DNA from: G963663365 sp963663365
GTDB lineage: Bacteria; Hinthialibacterota; Hinthialibacteria; Hinthialibacterales; G963663365
Direction: 5' to 3'
DNA: 64,000 nucleotides
NCBI GenBank assembly: GCA_963663365.2
Contig: CAXXIH010000005.1
Location: 211,946 to 275,945, forward strand
Shown here one piece after another: positions 1 through 9,196 of this stretch. The notes below the pieces were generated by a model. It was not told the origin of the DNA and ran no database searches. It saw nothing but the letters and a program-made list of their open reading frames with translations. Every line of letters begins with the position of its first letter. Position 1 is the first letter of the stretch. Position numbers and translations under genes: made by a program.

Positions 1-1
1 G

Positions 2-460
2 CCAACAGGCAACCTGCAGGCTGAACCGGTTCAGCTCACCGATGATCACTTAGTCTGTTATATCCGCCGTGGCGGCGACTACGAACCAACCGATGATGGC
101 TACCTGTTGCGCGCGGAATCCCATGATGGCGGCTACACTTGGAGCGATGCAAAGCAAACTGAATTTAAAAATCCGAACGCGGCGGTCGGCTTCATCAAAC
201 TAAAGAATGGTCATCTGCTTCTGGTCTATAATGACAACATGAATGACCGTACACCTCTGACCATCGCCATCTCAACCGATAACGATAAAACCTATCCCTA
301 TCGGCGTGACATCTGCACCGGCGACAATAGTTTTGCCTATCCGTATGCAATACAAACACGGGATGGGAAAATTCATATCGTTTACACAACCGATCAAAGA
401 ACTGTGGTCATGCATGCCGTATTTGATGAAAATGCGATCTTGAAATGCAAAAGCCATTGA
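2..460 (+). CDS. Sialidase/BNR-repeat family protein, C-terminal part (5' partial)
   Basis: The frame is open from the left edge of the window, so the start is missing; about 152 residues remain, ending in TGA at 458-460. An Asp-box (S-H-D-G-G-Y-T-W, around base 118) and a second degenerate one (S-T-D-N-D-K-T-Y) are visible. These are the hallmark of the six-bladed sialidase/BNR propeller. Family knowledge suggests an exo-sialidase or related exo-glycosidase, usually secreted; the catalytic arginines and signal peptide would lie outside the window, so substrate cannot be judged. The gene faces the porin convergently with a hairpin between them. YhcH-type proteins (one at 27.1 kb) often accompany sialic-acid use, but that link is weak here. 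Confidence 0.75.
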   Translation, partial: PTGNLQAEPVQLTDDHLVCYIRRGGDYEPTDDGYLLRAESHDGGYTWSDAKQTEFKNPNAAVGFIKLKNGHLLLVYNDNMNDRTPLTIAISTDNDKTYPYRRDICTGDNSFAYPYAIQTRDGKIHIVYTTDQRTVVMHAVFDENAILKCKSH

Positions 461-501
461 GAACAACGTTATAATTCGAATCTAACAAAATCCAGAATTA
501 C

Positions 502-538
502 AAAAATGCCCGGCGGGAGCCTGTAACCCGCCGGGCAT
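502..538 (-). terminator. Intrinsic terminator, perfect 12-bp stem
   Basis: ATGCCCGGCGGG (506-517) pairs perfectly with CCCGCCGGGCAT (527-538) around a 9-base loop. Read on the minus strand the stem is followed by a run of five T (the A-run at 502-506), so it ends transcription of the porin gene. It also lies downstream of the plus-strand sialidase gene and may slow transcription from that side, though no T-run follows on that strand. Confidence 0.8.
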
Positions 539-594
539 GGTAATGAGGAGGAGTTATCACAGACGAATCAAACACCGCCTGTTGGGATGCAAAC

Positions 595-1968
595 TTAGAA
601 CTTATAAATCACTGATCCCTGAACACGTACACTGTCTTCGGTATCTTGGTTCTCGTATTCCGTCTCCCAATAAGAGAGTTCCATACCCAAGCGGACGGAC
701 TTATTCCAATCGTAGAGAACATTCCCCCAAACAGAGCCGTTCCTTGAACGTGCACCATTCGGCAGGTCGCTGTTTTTAGGATCATCGATACTGCCACCAA
801 GGTTAAAGGACCACCGGTCAAAGGGTCCGAAAGCCAGCTGAGCCCAACCTCCCGTGCTTTCAATCTCATCGATACTTAAAAGGGCGCCTTGGAAATTCTT
901 TACATTCACACCGCGTGAGATCACGCCGCCATCCACGGATTCAACGGTAATCCCTTGAGCCACGCCACCCAGGTACGCATCAAGATTCGCGCCTGTCCAA
1001 GCTTCTGCGGAAAATGCCAGCCAGCTGGCAATCGGCAACTGAACATCGATACCTGTTGACCATGAATCGACATCCTCGCTTCCGCCGGGATGATCGTATT
1101 CTTCTTCACCCCAATGTCCCGATACGCCGAATGATGCATTGCGGCCTCCCCAAACCGGGAAGTTGTACGCAACACGGCCCTGCAAACTCGGGAACCCGGA
1201 GTCTTCACCTGTATCTCCGTTGCCAAAAGCCGTGTCGTCACCGATGGTCCGGGCCGCGGCAACCTGCATTGTTAATTTGGAACTATCGGAAACATCGAAG
1301 CCTTTGGTGAGACGTAATTGAGGACGGCGGTAGCCAATATCACCCGCCCACCAAGCCACCGGATAATTCAAAGTCGTTGGCACCAAAGGCTGAATCACAT
1401 CGGTCGTTTGTCCGGCAAGTATACTGAAGTCGGAATCCGGCCATTGCATCTGCAAAAAGGCATGGCGCATCATCAGACGGGCTTTGTTCTCTGCTCCGCC
1501 TTCAAAAAAGTCGACTTCAATCTGTGCGTTCGATTTGGCGGTCCCGTATTCGGGCCCGTTTAGCTTAAGCCCCAAACGGGATTGGTTCGCAGTAATGTTA
1601 AATTGTTCATCATCATCGCCGTTCGGTAGAACCCAACGCGCAAAATTACCGGTGTCCGTGTCGCTGCTGTCATAAGACGCATCCAACTTCACATAGCCGT
1701 AAAGTTCCGCTTGATTAGAAGATAAAATCGGATATTTGCCTTCAGGAATCTTCGCGTCACTCTGCGCTTCCTGTCCTGGACTCGTGGTTCCCGTAAGCCG
1801 GGCCTCCAATTCTGCATTCCGCTCTTCCTGAGCCTGCAGACGCTTTTCCAGTTGCTCGACCTTCGCCTGAAGCGAACGCAGAACATCTTCGGTGCTATCA
1901 GCACTGACAGATGGCACACAGATACTTGCCAAAAGACCGAAACAGATAATAGCGCTAAAGATTTTCAT
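595..1968 (-). CDS. Outer-membrane porin with N-terminal coiled coil (DcaP-like)
   Basis: A 457-residue protein with a signal peptide (about residues 1-23, ending S-V-S-A), a heptad-rich coiled coil (about 28-58, L-x3-V-x2-L-E-K-R-L) and then a long beta-rich region with alternating aromatic residues. The C-terminus ends in K-F, as expected for a BAM-assembled barrel. The coiled coil followed by an L-Y-G-Y-V-K-L-D first strand resembles trimeric DcaP-type porins, which pass small anionic solutes. The start is the ATG at 1968 because GGAGAGG lies just before it; an upstream in-frame start at 2022 lacks a signal peptide at its N-terminus. It sits between a sialidase and sugar-type oxidoreductase genes, consistent with solute uptake across the outer membrane. 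Substrate is unknown. Confidence 0.8.
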   Translation of the reverse strand: MKIFSAIICFGLLASICVPSVSADSTEDVLRSLQAKVEQLEKRLQAQEERNAELEARLTGTTSPGQEAQSDAKIPEGKYPILSSNQAELYGYVKLDASYDSSDTDTGNFARWVLPNGDDDEQFNITANQSRLGLKLNGPEYGTAKSNAQIEVDFFEGGAENKARLMMRHAFLQMQWPDSDFSILAGQTTDVIQPLVPTTLNYPVAWWAGDIGYRRPQLRLTKGFDVSDSSKLTMQVAAARTIGDDTAFGNGDTGEDSGFPSLQGRVAYNFPVWGGRNASFGVSGHWGEEEYDHPGGSEDVDSWSTGIDVQLPIASWLAFSAEAWTGANLDAYLGGVAQGITVESVDGGVISRGVNVKNFQGALLSIDEIESTGGWAQLAFGPFDRWSFNLGGSIDDPKNSDLPNGARSRNGSVWGNVLYDWNKSVRLGMELSYWETEYENQDTEDSVRVQGSVIYKF

Positions 1969-2430
1969 AGCCTCTCCACCTCGCCACCTTGTAAGAATTG
2001 TTTCATCCAACGGCATTCTCAATGCCGCTTTTATATTTACTTATAAATACGTACTAACTGGGCAGACAATTCTCATCCAAACCCAATAACCGCAAAAACC
2101 AAAATCAATATAGGGAAAATCTGACTGCACGCCACCGCAAATCATGGAAAACAGCCAGATAATACAGGAAGGCCGCCATAGATGGCCGACAATCCACACC
2201 ACATCGCTATACAAAATTAATCAACGCAAATAACAATCACCCTTGCTTCGGAAATACGGACCGTTTTTTCGTTCGTTTTTCGCGCAGCAGGCAGAAACCT
2301 GCAACCATCTCTCTATGTATTTGGTGTATCGCAAAATTCGCGGTGAGTCAAATTGCAATGAGGATAGCTCACCCGGCGCCTATACAAAATAGAGGCGGGA
2401 AAGAAAATACGTGGCACAAATCCTGAAAGC
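1969..2430. other. Intergenic region with no gene seen
   Basis: This 460-base gap separates the Tat oxidoreductase (its 3' end at 2431) from the porin start on the minus strand. It should contain the porin promoter, but I find no convincing -35/-10 pair. A weak inverted repeat (GGTGAG at about 2342 and CTCACC at about 2369, 20-base spacer) is the only structure noted. Modules of the dispersed repeat family are absent here. Confidence 0.5.
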
Positions 2431-3723
2431 CTACACCTCGGGCAAGGCATACGGCTCCCGGTATTCCTTTGTCATCATGCCATTGGCCTCGTCATCTTCG
2501 CCGAATGTCTCTGTCTCCGGATCGTAATCCACATTCCGTCCCAAACGTGAGGCGATATTGCCAAGATGGCACAAGGTTGTGCTTAGTCTCCCAATGGCGA
2601 TATCCGCATTAGGACGCTTGCGGCTTTTGATACAGTCGATGAAATTGGCGGCGTGAGATCCACCTTCGAACTTGTCGGACAGCCCAGTCTCTTTTCCGTC
2701 TTGCTTTACACACCACTGGTTACTATCCGCAATCAGAGCCCCCTCCGTCCCATAGAATCCGAGGCCGAAATTGATCCCTTCCGGCGCGCTGTGCTTACCA
2801 AAGGAACGCAATTCCCATGAGAGCATGAGATCGCCGTAATCGTAGGTGATGATCTGCGTATCCGGGACTTCTTTGGCATCGTCCAGCCAATAGATGCCGG
2901 CATTGCCGGATATTCGTGTCGGCAGGCAATTGTCGATCCCGCGCATCTCCGAAATCGCCCATAGGCAAAGATCGAGAAAATGAACCCCCTGATTCCCCAG
3001 TTCCGTATTGCCGTAATCGTAGAAAAACCGCCAATTGTAATGAAACCGGTTCGGATTAAAGGGCCGCTCCGGGGCCGGGCCCAGCCAACGATCATAATCC
3101 ACACCGGAGGGGACTTCTTCATCCGGTGGTGTTCCAATACTTTTACGCAATTGAACTCCCCAGGCCTTAATAAGACAAATGTCACCCAATTTGCCCGAAA
3201 GAATCGTCTCGACTGCTGTTTTAAAATGGTTCTGACTTCTGCGGTGCGTTCCTACTTGCACCACACGTTTATGCTTCCTGGCCGCTTTAAGCATCTGCTG
3301 CCCCTCATGAATTGTATGGGAAAGCGGCTTCTCCACATAAATATCTTTTCCCGCCTGACACGCATGGATGGTCTGAATCGCATGCCAATGGTCCGGCGTC
3401 CCAAAAATGACACCGTCGATTTCACTGTTATCTAAAAGTTCCCGGTAATCCTTAACGCATTTGACAGGTTGTTCCTGTTCGCTTTTAAGTTCTGCGCTGA
3501 CTTTCTCCAACACCGCGTCATCTATATCGCAAAGAACTTGGATGGCCGCGTTATGCCGTAGCGCCTCTTTGGCAACGCTGAAACCACGTGCCCGGCATCC
3601 AACCAAGCCAAGCTGCACCCGTTCATTAGCCCCCATCGCTTTCGGATTCAGATTGACCGCACCCGCTGCAACCGCAGCAGCGCCGGCATGTTTCATGAAG
3701 GATCGCCGGTTGACGTTGTCCAT
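2431..3723 (-). CDS. Tat-exported Gfo/Idh/MocA-family oxidoreductase
   Basis: A 430-residue NAD(P)-dependent oxidoreductase. The N-terminus has a twin-arginine signal (N-R-R-S-F-M-K-H-A-G) followed by an Ala-rich stretch, then the Rossmann start V-Q-L-G-L-V-G-C-R-A-R-G. The family motif E-K-P-L-S near residue 130 supplies the usual catalytic lysine. Family members oxidise or epimerise sugars, inositols or glycosides; Tat-exported versions with an additional C-terminal extension are common in planctomycete-like genomes and may act on glycosides in the periplasm. The start at 3723 follows an AAGGAG-like site. It is divergent from the aminotransferase at 3921, with about 200 bases between the starts. 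The exact substrate cannot be read from sequence. Confidence 0.88.
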   Translation of the reverse strand: MDNVNRRSFMKHAGAAAVAAGAVNLNPKAMGANERVQLGLVGCRARGFSVAKEALRHNAAIQVLCDIDDAVLEKVSAELKSEQEQPVKCVKDYRELLDNSEIDGVIFGTPDHWHAIQTIHACQAGKDIYVEKPLSHTIHEGQQMLKAARKHKRVVQVGTHRRSQNHFKTAVETILSGKLGDICLIKAWGVQLRKSIGTPPDEEVPSGVDYDRWLGPAPERPFNPNRFHYNWRFFYDYGNTELGNQGVHFLDLCLWAISEMRGIDNCLPTRISGNAGIYWLDDAKEVPDTQIITYDYGDLMLSWELRSFGKHSAPEGINFGLGFYGTEGALIADSNQWCVKQDGKETGLSDKFEGGSHAANFIDCIKSRKRPNADIAIGRLSTTLCHLGNIASRLGRNVDYDPETETFGEDDEANGMMTKEYREPYALPEV

Positions 3724-3920
3724 CGCTCAAAACACTCCTTCCAAGCTTGCATAAGGCCGGAATACGCTTAGTTGTAACACAATCTGCACGTTTCACAAAC
3801 TTCTGCCCATCGCGGCATGGCAATGCGCATCGCCTCTCTTTGCGCAACAACCTGATTGCAAAAAAGACTCAGCGGTGGCAACCTGAACCATTGCATTTGA
3901 AGTTGAGGAGATTAAGAACC

Positions 3921-5270
3921 TTGAATACGCATCAAGAAATCCATACAGACTACAGAACGATTGTTACTCCGATTCCTGCACCCGATTCCAAGCAATTATT
4001 TGAATCACTCAGCCGTCATGAACCGCGCTCAATGAGTGGACAACCCCAGGTTATTTGGGACCGCGCGGAAGGTTTTCAGATATGGGATGCCTATGGCAAC
4101 CAGTGGATCGATTTTTCAAGCGGCGTTCTCGTCACCAATGCTGGTCATGGTCCCCAAAAAATGCGCGATGCGCTCCATGCACAGATTGACAAAGGGCTGC
4201 TCCATAGCTACTGCTTCCCGAACCGGCCGCGTATCGATCTTGTCGAAAAACTGACATCCTTGGCCCCGGCCCCGCTGGAAAAAGCCTTCCTGCTGACCAC
4301 AGGTTCGGAATCAACCGAATGCGCCATTAAGTTGGCTCGCACATATGGGATACGGCATCATGGGCCTGAGAAGATCAACCTGATCGGTTTCATCAATGAT
4401 TTCCATGGGCGTACCCTGGGCGCCCAACTGGCCGGTGGATTCCAAGCCCAAAAGGAATGGATCGTCAATCTCGATCCAGGCATGGTTCAGGTTCCCTACC
4501 CCGATGGTTTCCGTGTAAAGGATACCTCATTTGACCTCTTCTTAAGTTCGCTTGAAGAACGGGGATGTTCCGCTGCCAAGACCGCCGGTGTCATCGTTGA
4601 AACCTACCCGGGCGCATCCGCCGCATTCATGCCCGTTGAATATGCTCAAAAACTCCGGGCCTGGTGCGATGAAAATGATGTGCTTCTCATCTTTGATGAA
4701 GTCCAAGCCGGTTTTGGACGGTGCGGCAAATGGTTCGGCTTCGAACATTATGGCGTAAAAGCCGATATGGTCTGTTGCGGCAAAGGCATATCCAGCAGCC
4801 TTCCGCTTTCAGCCGTGATTGGGCGCGCCGATGTTATGGATATGTACGGTCCCGGTGAAATGAGCAGCACACATTCCGGAAATCCCATCTGTTGCATAGC
4901 CGCAAAAACCAGCATCGAGATCATCGAGCAAGAAGGATTAGTCGAAAACGCCGCCAAACTAGAGCCGGTTTTGTTAGATGCCTGCCGCCGTATCATGCAA
5001 CGCTCGGAAGGTCACATCGGCCATGTCGATGGCAAAGGGCTTGTAGCCGCATTGCAGGTGGTCATCCCCGGAACCACCGATCCCGATAAGGATATGGCCA
5101 CACGTATGGTGTGGCGCTGTGTTGAAAACGGCGTCATGTTGTTCGCCCCTGTGGGAGTCGGCGGTGGAGCCCTTAAAATCAATCCCCCGCTCTGCATCAC
5201 CGAAGAGGCCATGCTGGAAGGTCTTCAGGTTGTTGAGGACTGTATTATCACTGAAATCAATGCAAAATAA
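3921..5270 (+). CDS. Class-III PLP-dependent aminotransferase (GABA/ornithine type)
   Basis: A 449-residue fold-type-I aminotransferase. Visible hallmarks are the T-T-G-S-E-S-T-E phosphate-binding loop (residues 126-133), the cofactor aspartate in I-F-D-E-V-Q (D259) and the Schiff-base lysine K288 in C-C-G-K-G-I. It transfers an amino group from an omega-amino acid or amino sugar-like donor to a 2-oxo acid; the family includes GABA, ornithine and beta-alanine aminotransferases, and the exact donor is uncertain. I use the TTG at 3921 as start because GAGGAG (3905-3910) lies ten bases upstream and family similarity begins shortly after; an ATG at 3747 would add a basic, non-homologous leader. 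It is followed after 38 bases by the FAD oxidoreductase, probably in one transcript. Confidence 0.85.
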   Translation: MNTHQEIHTDYRTIVTPIPAPDSKQLFESLSRHEPRSMSGQPQVIWDRAEGFQIWDAYGNQWIDFSSGVLVTNAGHGPQKMRDALHAQIDKGLLHSYCFPNRPRIDLVEKLTSLAPAPLEKAFLLTTGSESTECAIKLARTYGIRHHGPEKINLIGFINDFHGRTLGAQLAGGFQAQKEWIVNLDPGMVQVPYPDGFRVKDTSFDLFLSSLEERGCSAAKTAGVIVETYPGASAAFMPVEYAQKLRAWCDENDVLLIFDEVQAGFGRCGKWFGFEHYGVKADMVCCGKGISSSLPLSAVIGRADVMDMYGPGEMSSTHSGNPICCIAAKTSIEIIEQEGLVENAAKLEPVLLDACRRIMQRSEGHIGHVDGKGLVAALQVVIPGTTDPDKDMATRMVWRCVENGVMLFAPVGVGGGALKINPPLCITEEAMLEGLQVVEDCIITEINAK

Positions 5271-5308
5271 GTAGTGCATTACATCACGATCACCGGATGG
5301 AGTCTGAC

Positions 5309-7198
5309 GTGCAAATAAGGTTACGAATTCCGCTGTTTATTTTTTTCTGTGGCTTTCTAATTACCTGCGTCACTCCATCCTGGTCGTGGTGTGAAACACA
5401 CCATGAACGCTTTGATGTCGTTGTTGTAGGAGCAACGCCGGGCGGCATAATGGCCGCCGTGGCTGCAGCCCGAAGCGACTGCCGGGTGCTATTGCTTGAC
5501 CGGAATCGCCATATCGGCGGACTGCCTGCCAATGGCCTGGGAGCGACCGATATAGCTACGCGCGGCGCAACAGGCGGTCTTTTTCTCGAATTCGTCAATC
5601 GGATTCACAAATACTACATCGACACCTATGGCCCGGATTCCGCACAGGTCAAAGCGTGCAGCCAAGGGTATCATTTCGAACCGCATATCGCCGAAATGAT
5701 TTTCGAACAATTCCTGCAGGAACATCGAGACAAAATCGAAGTGCGCAAACAGCGGCAATTCGATGCCTTGCCCTCAAATGTCCTTAAAAACGGCCAGACC
5801 ATCACCGGTATCACCGTCACCAATCTCGATACGAATCAAGAAGAACACATCCAAGGCCGGGTTTTCATCGATGCGACCTATGAGGGCGATTTGGCCGCCG
5901 CAGCCGGGGCGGATTACCTCACCGGAAGAGAGCCGCAATCCAAATTCAACGAACCGATGGCCGGACGTCTCTACAAACGTTGGCGCGAACCGGAGATCGG
6001 TGAAGGCTCAACCGGTCTCGGCGATAACGCCGTCCAAGCCTACAACTACCGCCTATGCCTAACGAAAAATCCTGAAAACCAAGTCCCCATCCCCAAACCG
6101 AAACACTACAACCGTGATGAGTTCGTATCCCTCATCGATGACGTGAAACAAGACCGGGCCACAGGAATCCACCATGGCGAAATGGCCTATGAAGGTATCG
6201 GCAGGATCACCAATATGGCCCGGCTTCCGAATGAAAAGACGGATGCCAATAATCAACACCTGGCCTTTCTATCGACCGATCTGCCTGAAGAAAACTGGCC
6301 GTGGCCCACATCCGGCTGGGACTGGCGCGATGCTTATGCCGAACGGCTAAAGGAATACACGTTAGGGCTGATTTGGTTTGCACAGCATGATTCGGAACTG
6401 CCCGAAACATTCCGCAATGAATGTCTCAAGTGGGGACTGGCCAAAGATGAGTACACCGATAACCATAACTTCCCCCGCCAGGTCTATGTTCGTGAGGGAA
6501 GACGTATCGTCGGTGAATATCTTTTCACGGCCCATGATGCCCTGCCCCAAGTAAAAAACGGCCGCCCCCCACTCCATGCCGATAGCATCACCGCCAGTCA
6601 TTACTCGCTCGATTCCCATGCCGTACGCAAACGTGAACCCGGGCGAACACACCTGGATGGTTTCTTCAGCTATGGGACAAAGCCTTATACCGTTCCGTAC
6701 CGCGTCATTGTCCCAAAGAAAGTGGATGGATTATTGATCCCCGTTCCGGTCTCCGGCACTCATATCGGCTTCAGCACGTTACGTATGGAGCCGTGTTGGA
6801 TGGCGTTGGGACAAGCCGCAGGAATCGCCGCCGGGATCGCCATTCAACAAGATTTTCCCGTACACGAACTCGAAGCCTCAATCATCCAAAACGTCTTGCT
6901 CGATCACGGCGCGGTCTTGGTCTATTTCAAAGATGTGCAACCCGGTGCGCAGCATTTCAAAGCACTGCAATTCTTCGCCCTGCGCGGTTTCTACCCTCCG
7001 GCGGAATGGGAAGCGAAATTGGATAAGATCATTTCCGATGATTGGACCGCGAAATGGCTCAAGTGGTCCGGCTTGGAATCGCTTCAAACCTACACGCCGG
7101 GCCAAACTACCCGGGGAGTGTTTCTCGACTGCCTTTTTGAAGCGGTAAAAGAATTACCCCAAACACGCCTGGCAACGATCAAAGGCGAATGGCAATAG
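5309..7198 (+). CDS. Secreted FAD-dependent oxidoreductase (FAD_oxidored family)
   Basis: A 629-residue protein with an N-terminal signal peptide (about 1-28) and a dinucleotide-binding motif V-V-V-V-G-A-T-P-G-G (37-46) followed by a typical beta-alpha-beta and L-L-L-D-R-N. This fits the PF12831-type flavoproteins, abundant in planctomycete-like genomes beside glycan genes; their substrates are largely unknown. The GTG at 5309 is preferred over the ATG at 5297 because GGATGGAG (5295-5302) is well placed for it and would overlap the ATG. It follows the aminotransferase closely, and its stop lies only 3 bp from the stop of the convergent pseudopilin gene. The binding motif uses A-T-P in place of the strict G-x-G. 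Confidence 0.82.
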   Translation: MQIRLRIPLFIFFCGFLITCVTPSWSWCETHHERFDVVVVGATPGGIMAAVAAARSDCRVLLLDRNRHIGGLPANGLGATDIATRGATGGLFLEFVNRIHKYYIDTYGPDSAQVKACSQGYHFEPHIAEMIFEQFLQEHRDKIEVRKQRQFDALPSNVLKNGQTITGITVTNLDTNQEEHIQGRVFIDATYEGDLAAAAGADYLTGREPQSKFNEPMAGRLYKRWREPEIGEGSTGLGDNAVQAYNYRLCLTKNPENQVPIPKPKHYNRDEFVSLIDDVKQDRATGIHHGEMAYEGIGRITNMARLPNEKTDANNQHLAFLSTDLPEENWPWPTSGWDWRDAYAERLKEYTLGLIWFAQHDSELPETFRNECLKWGLAKDEYTDNHNFPRQVYVREGRRIVGEYLFTAHDALPQVKNGRPPLHADSITASHYSLDSHAVRKREPGRTHLDGFFSYGTKPYTVPYRVIVPKKVDGLLIPVPVSGTHIGFSTLRMEPCWMALGQAAGIAAGIAIQQDFPVHELEASIIQNVLLDHGAVLVYFKDVQPGAQHFKALQFFALRGFYPPAEWEAKLDKIISDDWTAKWLKWSGLESLQTYTPGQTTRGVFLDCLFEAVKELPQTRLATIKGEWQ

Positions 7199-7201
7199 GC
7201 A

Positions 7202-7801
7202 TTAGGGACCAAAACGGAAAAAATCTCCGCTGCTGACCACGCCATTGGAAGCTTGATACGGCAAATAAACGCCGCGCGGATTGGCTGATGTATCATCCGG
7301 TGAAAGATTCATGTTCTTATCCGGACCGCGCGAACGCAACATCCAGATATAAGGCCCTGGCAGTAAGATACCTTTGTATTTACCAATATCCCCCTCATAG
7401 GTTGTAAACACCCGGTCTTCGATCGTGTTATAGCCATACCGCTTCCCTCGTAAGCCGTCGTGATCCTCCTCCAAACCGAATGGATCGTCGACACTTTCCG
7501 GGTTGTTTAAGTAGGCGACCGGAGTTGAGAGCGAATTGAAATACCGGGGATCCGAATGTCCGCCCCACAGCGGGTATGGCGGATAACCGTTATTGTCCAG
7601 ACGATATGACTCCAACGCCGTAGCCAATGTCCGCATATCGCCGTCGACTTTGGCGATTTTGGCCCGGACCTGCGCATTGAGGAAATTCGGAACGGCAATC
7701 GCAGCCAAAATTCCGATAATCGCCACGACAATCAGCAGTTCGATCAAAGTAAATGCAAAGGTTCTTAAATCGTCCTTTAAAATTTGACGAGGCATCATCA
7801 T
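7202..7801 (-). CDS. Type II secretion-like pseudopilin (prepilin N-terminal domain)
   Basis: About 199 residues. A class-III prepilin signal, F-A followed by F-T-L-I-E-L-L-I-V-V-A-I-I-G-I-L-A-A-I-A-V, is followed by the conserved P-N-F-L-N-A-Q and a soluble domain ending in N-G-V-V-S-S-G-D-F-F. Prepilin peptidase normally cuts after Gly; here the -1 residue is Ala16, which is tolerated in some systems but unusual. Family role: minor or major pseudopilin of a type II secretion or type IV pilus-like fibre. The start is uncertain (three successive ATG codons at 7801, 7798 and 7795; no clear ribosome site). It is divergent from a second pseudopilin at 8085 and convergent to the FAD oxidoreductase. 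No pilus assembly gene is near. Confidence 0.85.
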   Translation of the reverse strand: MMMPRQILKDDLRTFAFTLIELLIVVAIIGILAAIAVPNFLNAQVRAKIAKVDGDMRTLATALESYRLDNNGYPPYPLWGGHSDPRYFNSLSTPVAYLNNPESVDDPFGLEEDHDGLRGKRYGYNTIEDRVFTTYEGDIGKYKGILLPGPYIWMLRSRGPDKNMNLSPDDTSANPRGVYLPYQASNGVVSSGDFFRFGP

Positions 7802-8084
7802 GCGCACGGCGCACAAACCAAATTTTAGGATTTATAGAATCCCGGTCGCCGCCGTCCCCTATTCGAACTATAAATGTATTGTAGTGCATTCCCGACACCC
7901 CCTCAATGATTTCACAAGCCGTCTTCATTGGGAGGCCATATCTGCCAATAATACAAATTCTTACGATCACCTTCAGGCGGTATATTTAATTACAATCCCT
8001 CCATTTGATTCGGTCTCATTCCTATTCACATGTGGCGGGTTATGTGCGAAATTTTCTTATAAATCAACACCATGGAGTTGTCTG

Positions 8085-8702
8085 ATGAAACATAAATCCG
8101 GTTTCACCTTAATCGAACTTCTTATTGTTGTAGCCATTATTGGAATTCTGGCGGCCATCGCCGTCCCCAACTTTATGAACGCTCAAACTCGGGCCAAAAT
8201 CGCCAAAGTAATATCCGAGCTGCGGAATCTGAGCCTTGCGCTCGAACAATACTCCATGGACAACAACAACCAATATCCCGACACGGCCGGAACCGCTCAG
8301 ACCGTCTATAAGCCACTCTATAAACTGACCTCACCTGTTCCCTACATGGCCTCGCTGCCGAGCCGCGATCTTTTCTTACCGCCGCTCTGGAGCAGCGACC
8401 AGGCGGGAGGCACACGGGATTATTGGTGGGATCCCTATTGGCTGGCGACATTTACCACAACCCGTTATTACGGCAAAAGCCAAGCGGATGTGGCGGCTTA
8501 CCGCATTGGTCCTATGCGCTACATTTTAGCCAGCGTCGGGCCCGATAAGGAATTTAATGGCACCCCGTTCTCGGGATATAAAACCAAAGATCTCTATTGG
8601 GTCCCGTATACCCCAACCAATGGCCTGCGCAGTATCGGCGATCTATTTTATTACGGACCGGGCGGAACAACCTCCGACGCTGTCCAAGACAAAGGCCGCT
8701 AA
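8085..8702 (+). CDS. Type II secretion-like pseudopilin
   Basis: A 205-residue pseudopilin with leader M-K-H-K-S-G (cleavage after Gly6), F-T-L-I-E (Glu at +5) and the hydrophobic helix ending in A-V-P-N-F-M-N-A-Q. The soluble part is rich in Tyr and Trp and ends with the same type of signature as the two other pseudopilins in the window (T-N-G-L-R-S-I-G-D-L-F-Y-Y-G-P). The start at 8085 has GGAG (8074-8077) seven bases upstream; the longer open frame from 7800 has no support. It lies divergently to the pseudopilin at 7202, with 283 bases between them, and is followed directly by a dispersed-repeat cluster. Confidence 0.88.
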   Translation: MKHKSGFTLIELLIVVAIIGILAAIAVPNFMNAQTRAKIAKVISELRNLSLALEQYSMDNNNQYPDTAGTAQTVYKPLYKLTSPVPYMASLPSRDLFLPPLWSSDQAGGTRDYWWDPYWLATFTTTRYYGKSQADVAAYRIGPMRYILASVGPDKEFNGTPFSGYKTKDLYWVPYTPTNGLRSIGDLFYYGPGGTTSDAVQDKGR

Positions 8703-9015
8703 CCGGGAGCGACTATAGTCGCTCTGCTCCGCAGGGTGCCAACCAAATAATTCACTAGCAAACTTCGCTATGCAGGGTGCTGACTTGGTAATTTCTTTGG
8801 ATAATCTTTGAAATCGTGAGCCGGTAGTCCCGTTTTAGCGGGACCACGGGGGTTCCCCGGCGGGAGGGCGAATTCCGCCATGGGCGGAATGAGCCGCTTG
8901 TTTGCCATACGTACACATGGTTCTCCCCATCCACCAACTCACTCCAACGGGTGGCACAAGAGGCGGCAGTTTGTTTTGCTAACCCCAAAAATTCCCCCGC
9001 CATCCACTCAACTCC
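8703..9015 (+). repeat. Dispersed modular repeat, copy 1
   Basis: The cluster starts right after the pilin stop with a perfect 16-bp palindrome (AGCGACTATAGTCGCT, 8706-8721). Next comes module A (GCAGGGTGCTGAC at 8772, then GAAATCGTGAG and a GTCCCG/CGGGAC hairpin at 8827-8845) and module B (GGGCGAAT at about 8866, CATCCACCAACTC, GGGTGGCACAAGAGGCGG at 8949-8966, CCCCCGCCATCCAC). It lacks the double-hairpin cassette found inside GGGTGG...CACAAGAGG in the longer copies. Same plus orientation as the other copies. No coding sequence is credible here. Confidence 0.85.
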
Positions 9016-9196
9016 GCTTACATTTCATGTCTTCGAAATCCAAATGGACGTTCTCCAAACGCCGTTATATCATATTTACAGGCAACGGCCCGTGCCCCAT
9101 AACCGGCACGTTGGCCTGATCGTTGGTCGTATATAAACACCATTAGCCTGCGTATGTTCTGCGAAGGATTACCGGGAATGGGTAGGAGGGAGTTTC

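Noticed and set aside
7800..8084. Extension of the pseudopilin gene at 8085 upstream to 7800
   Set aside because: The prepilin leader must be at the N-terminus and a good ribosome site precedes 8085; the extension is the divergent promoter region.
8703..9015. CRISPR-like array or insertion sequence in the repeat clusters
   Set aside because: No regular spacer pattern, no cas or transposase gene, and no terminal inverted repeats with target duplications were found.
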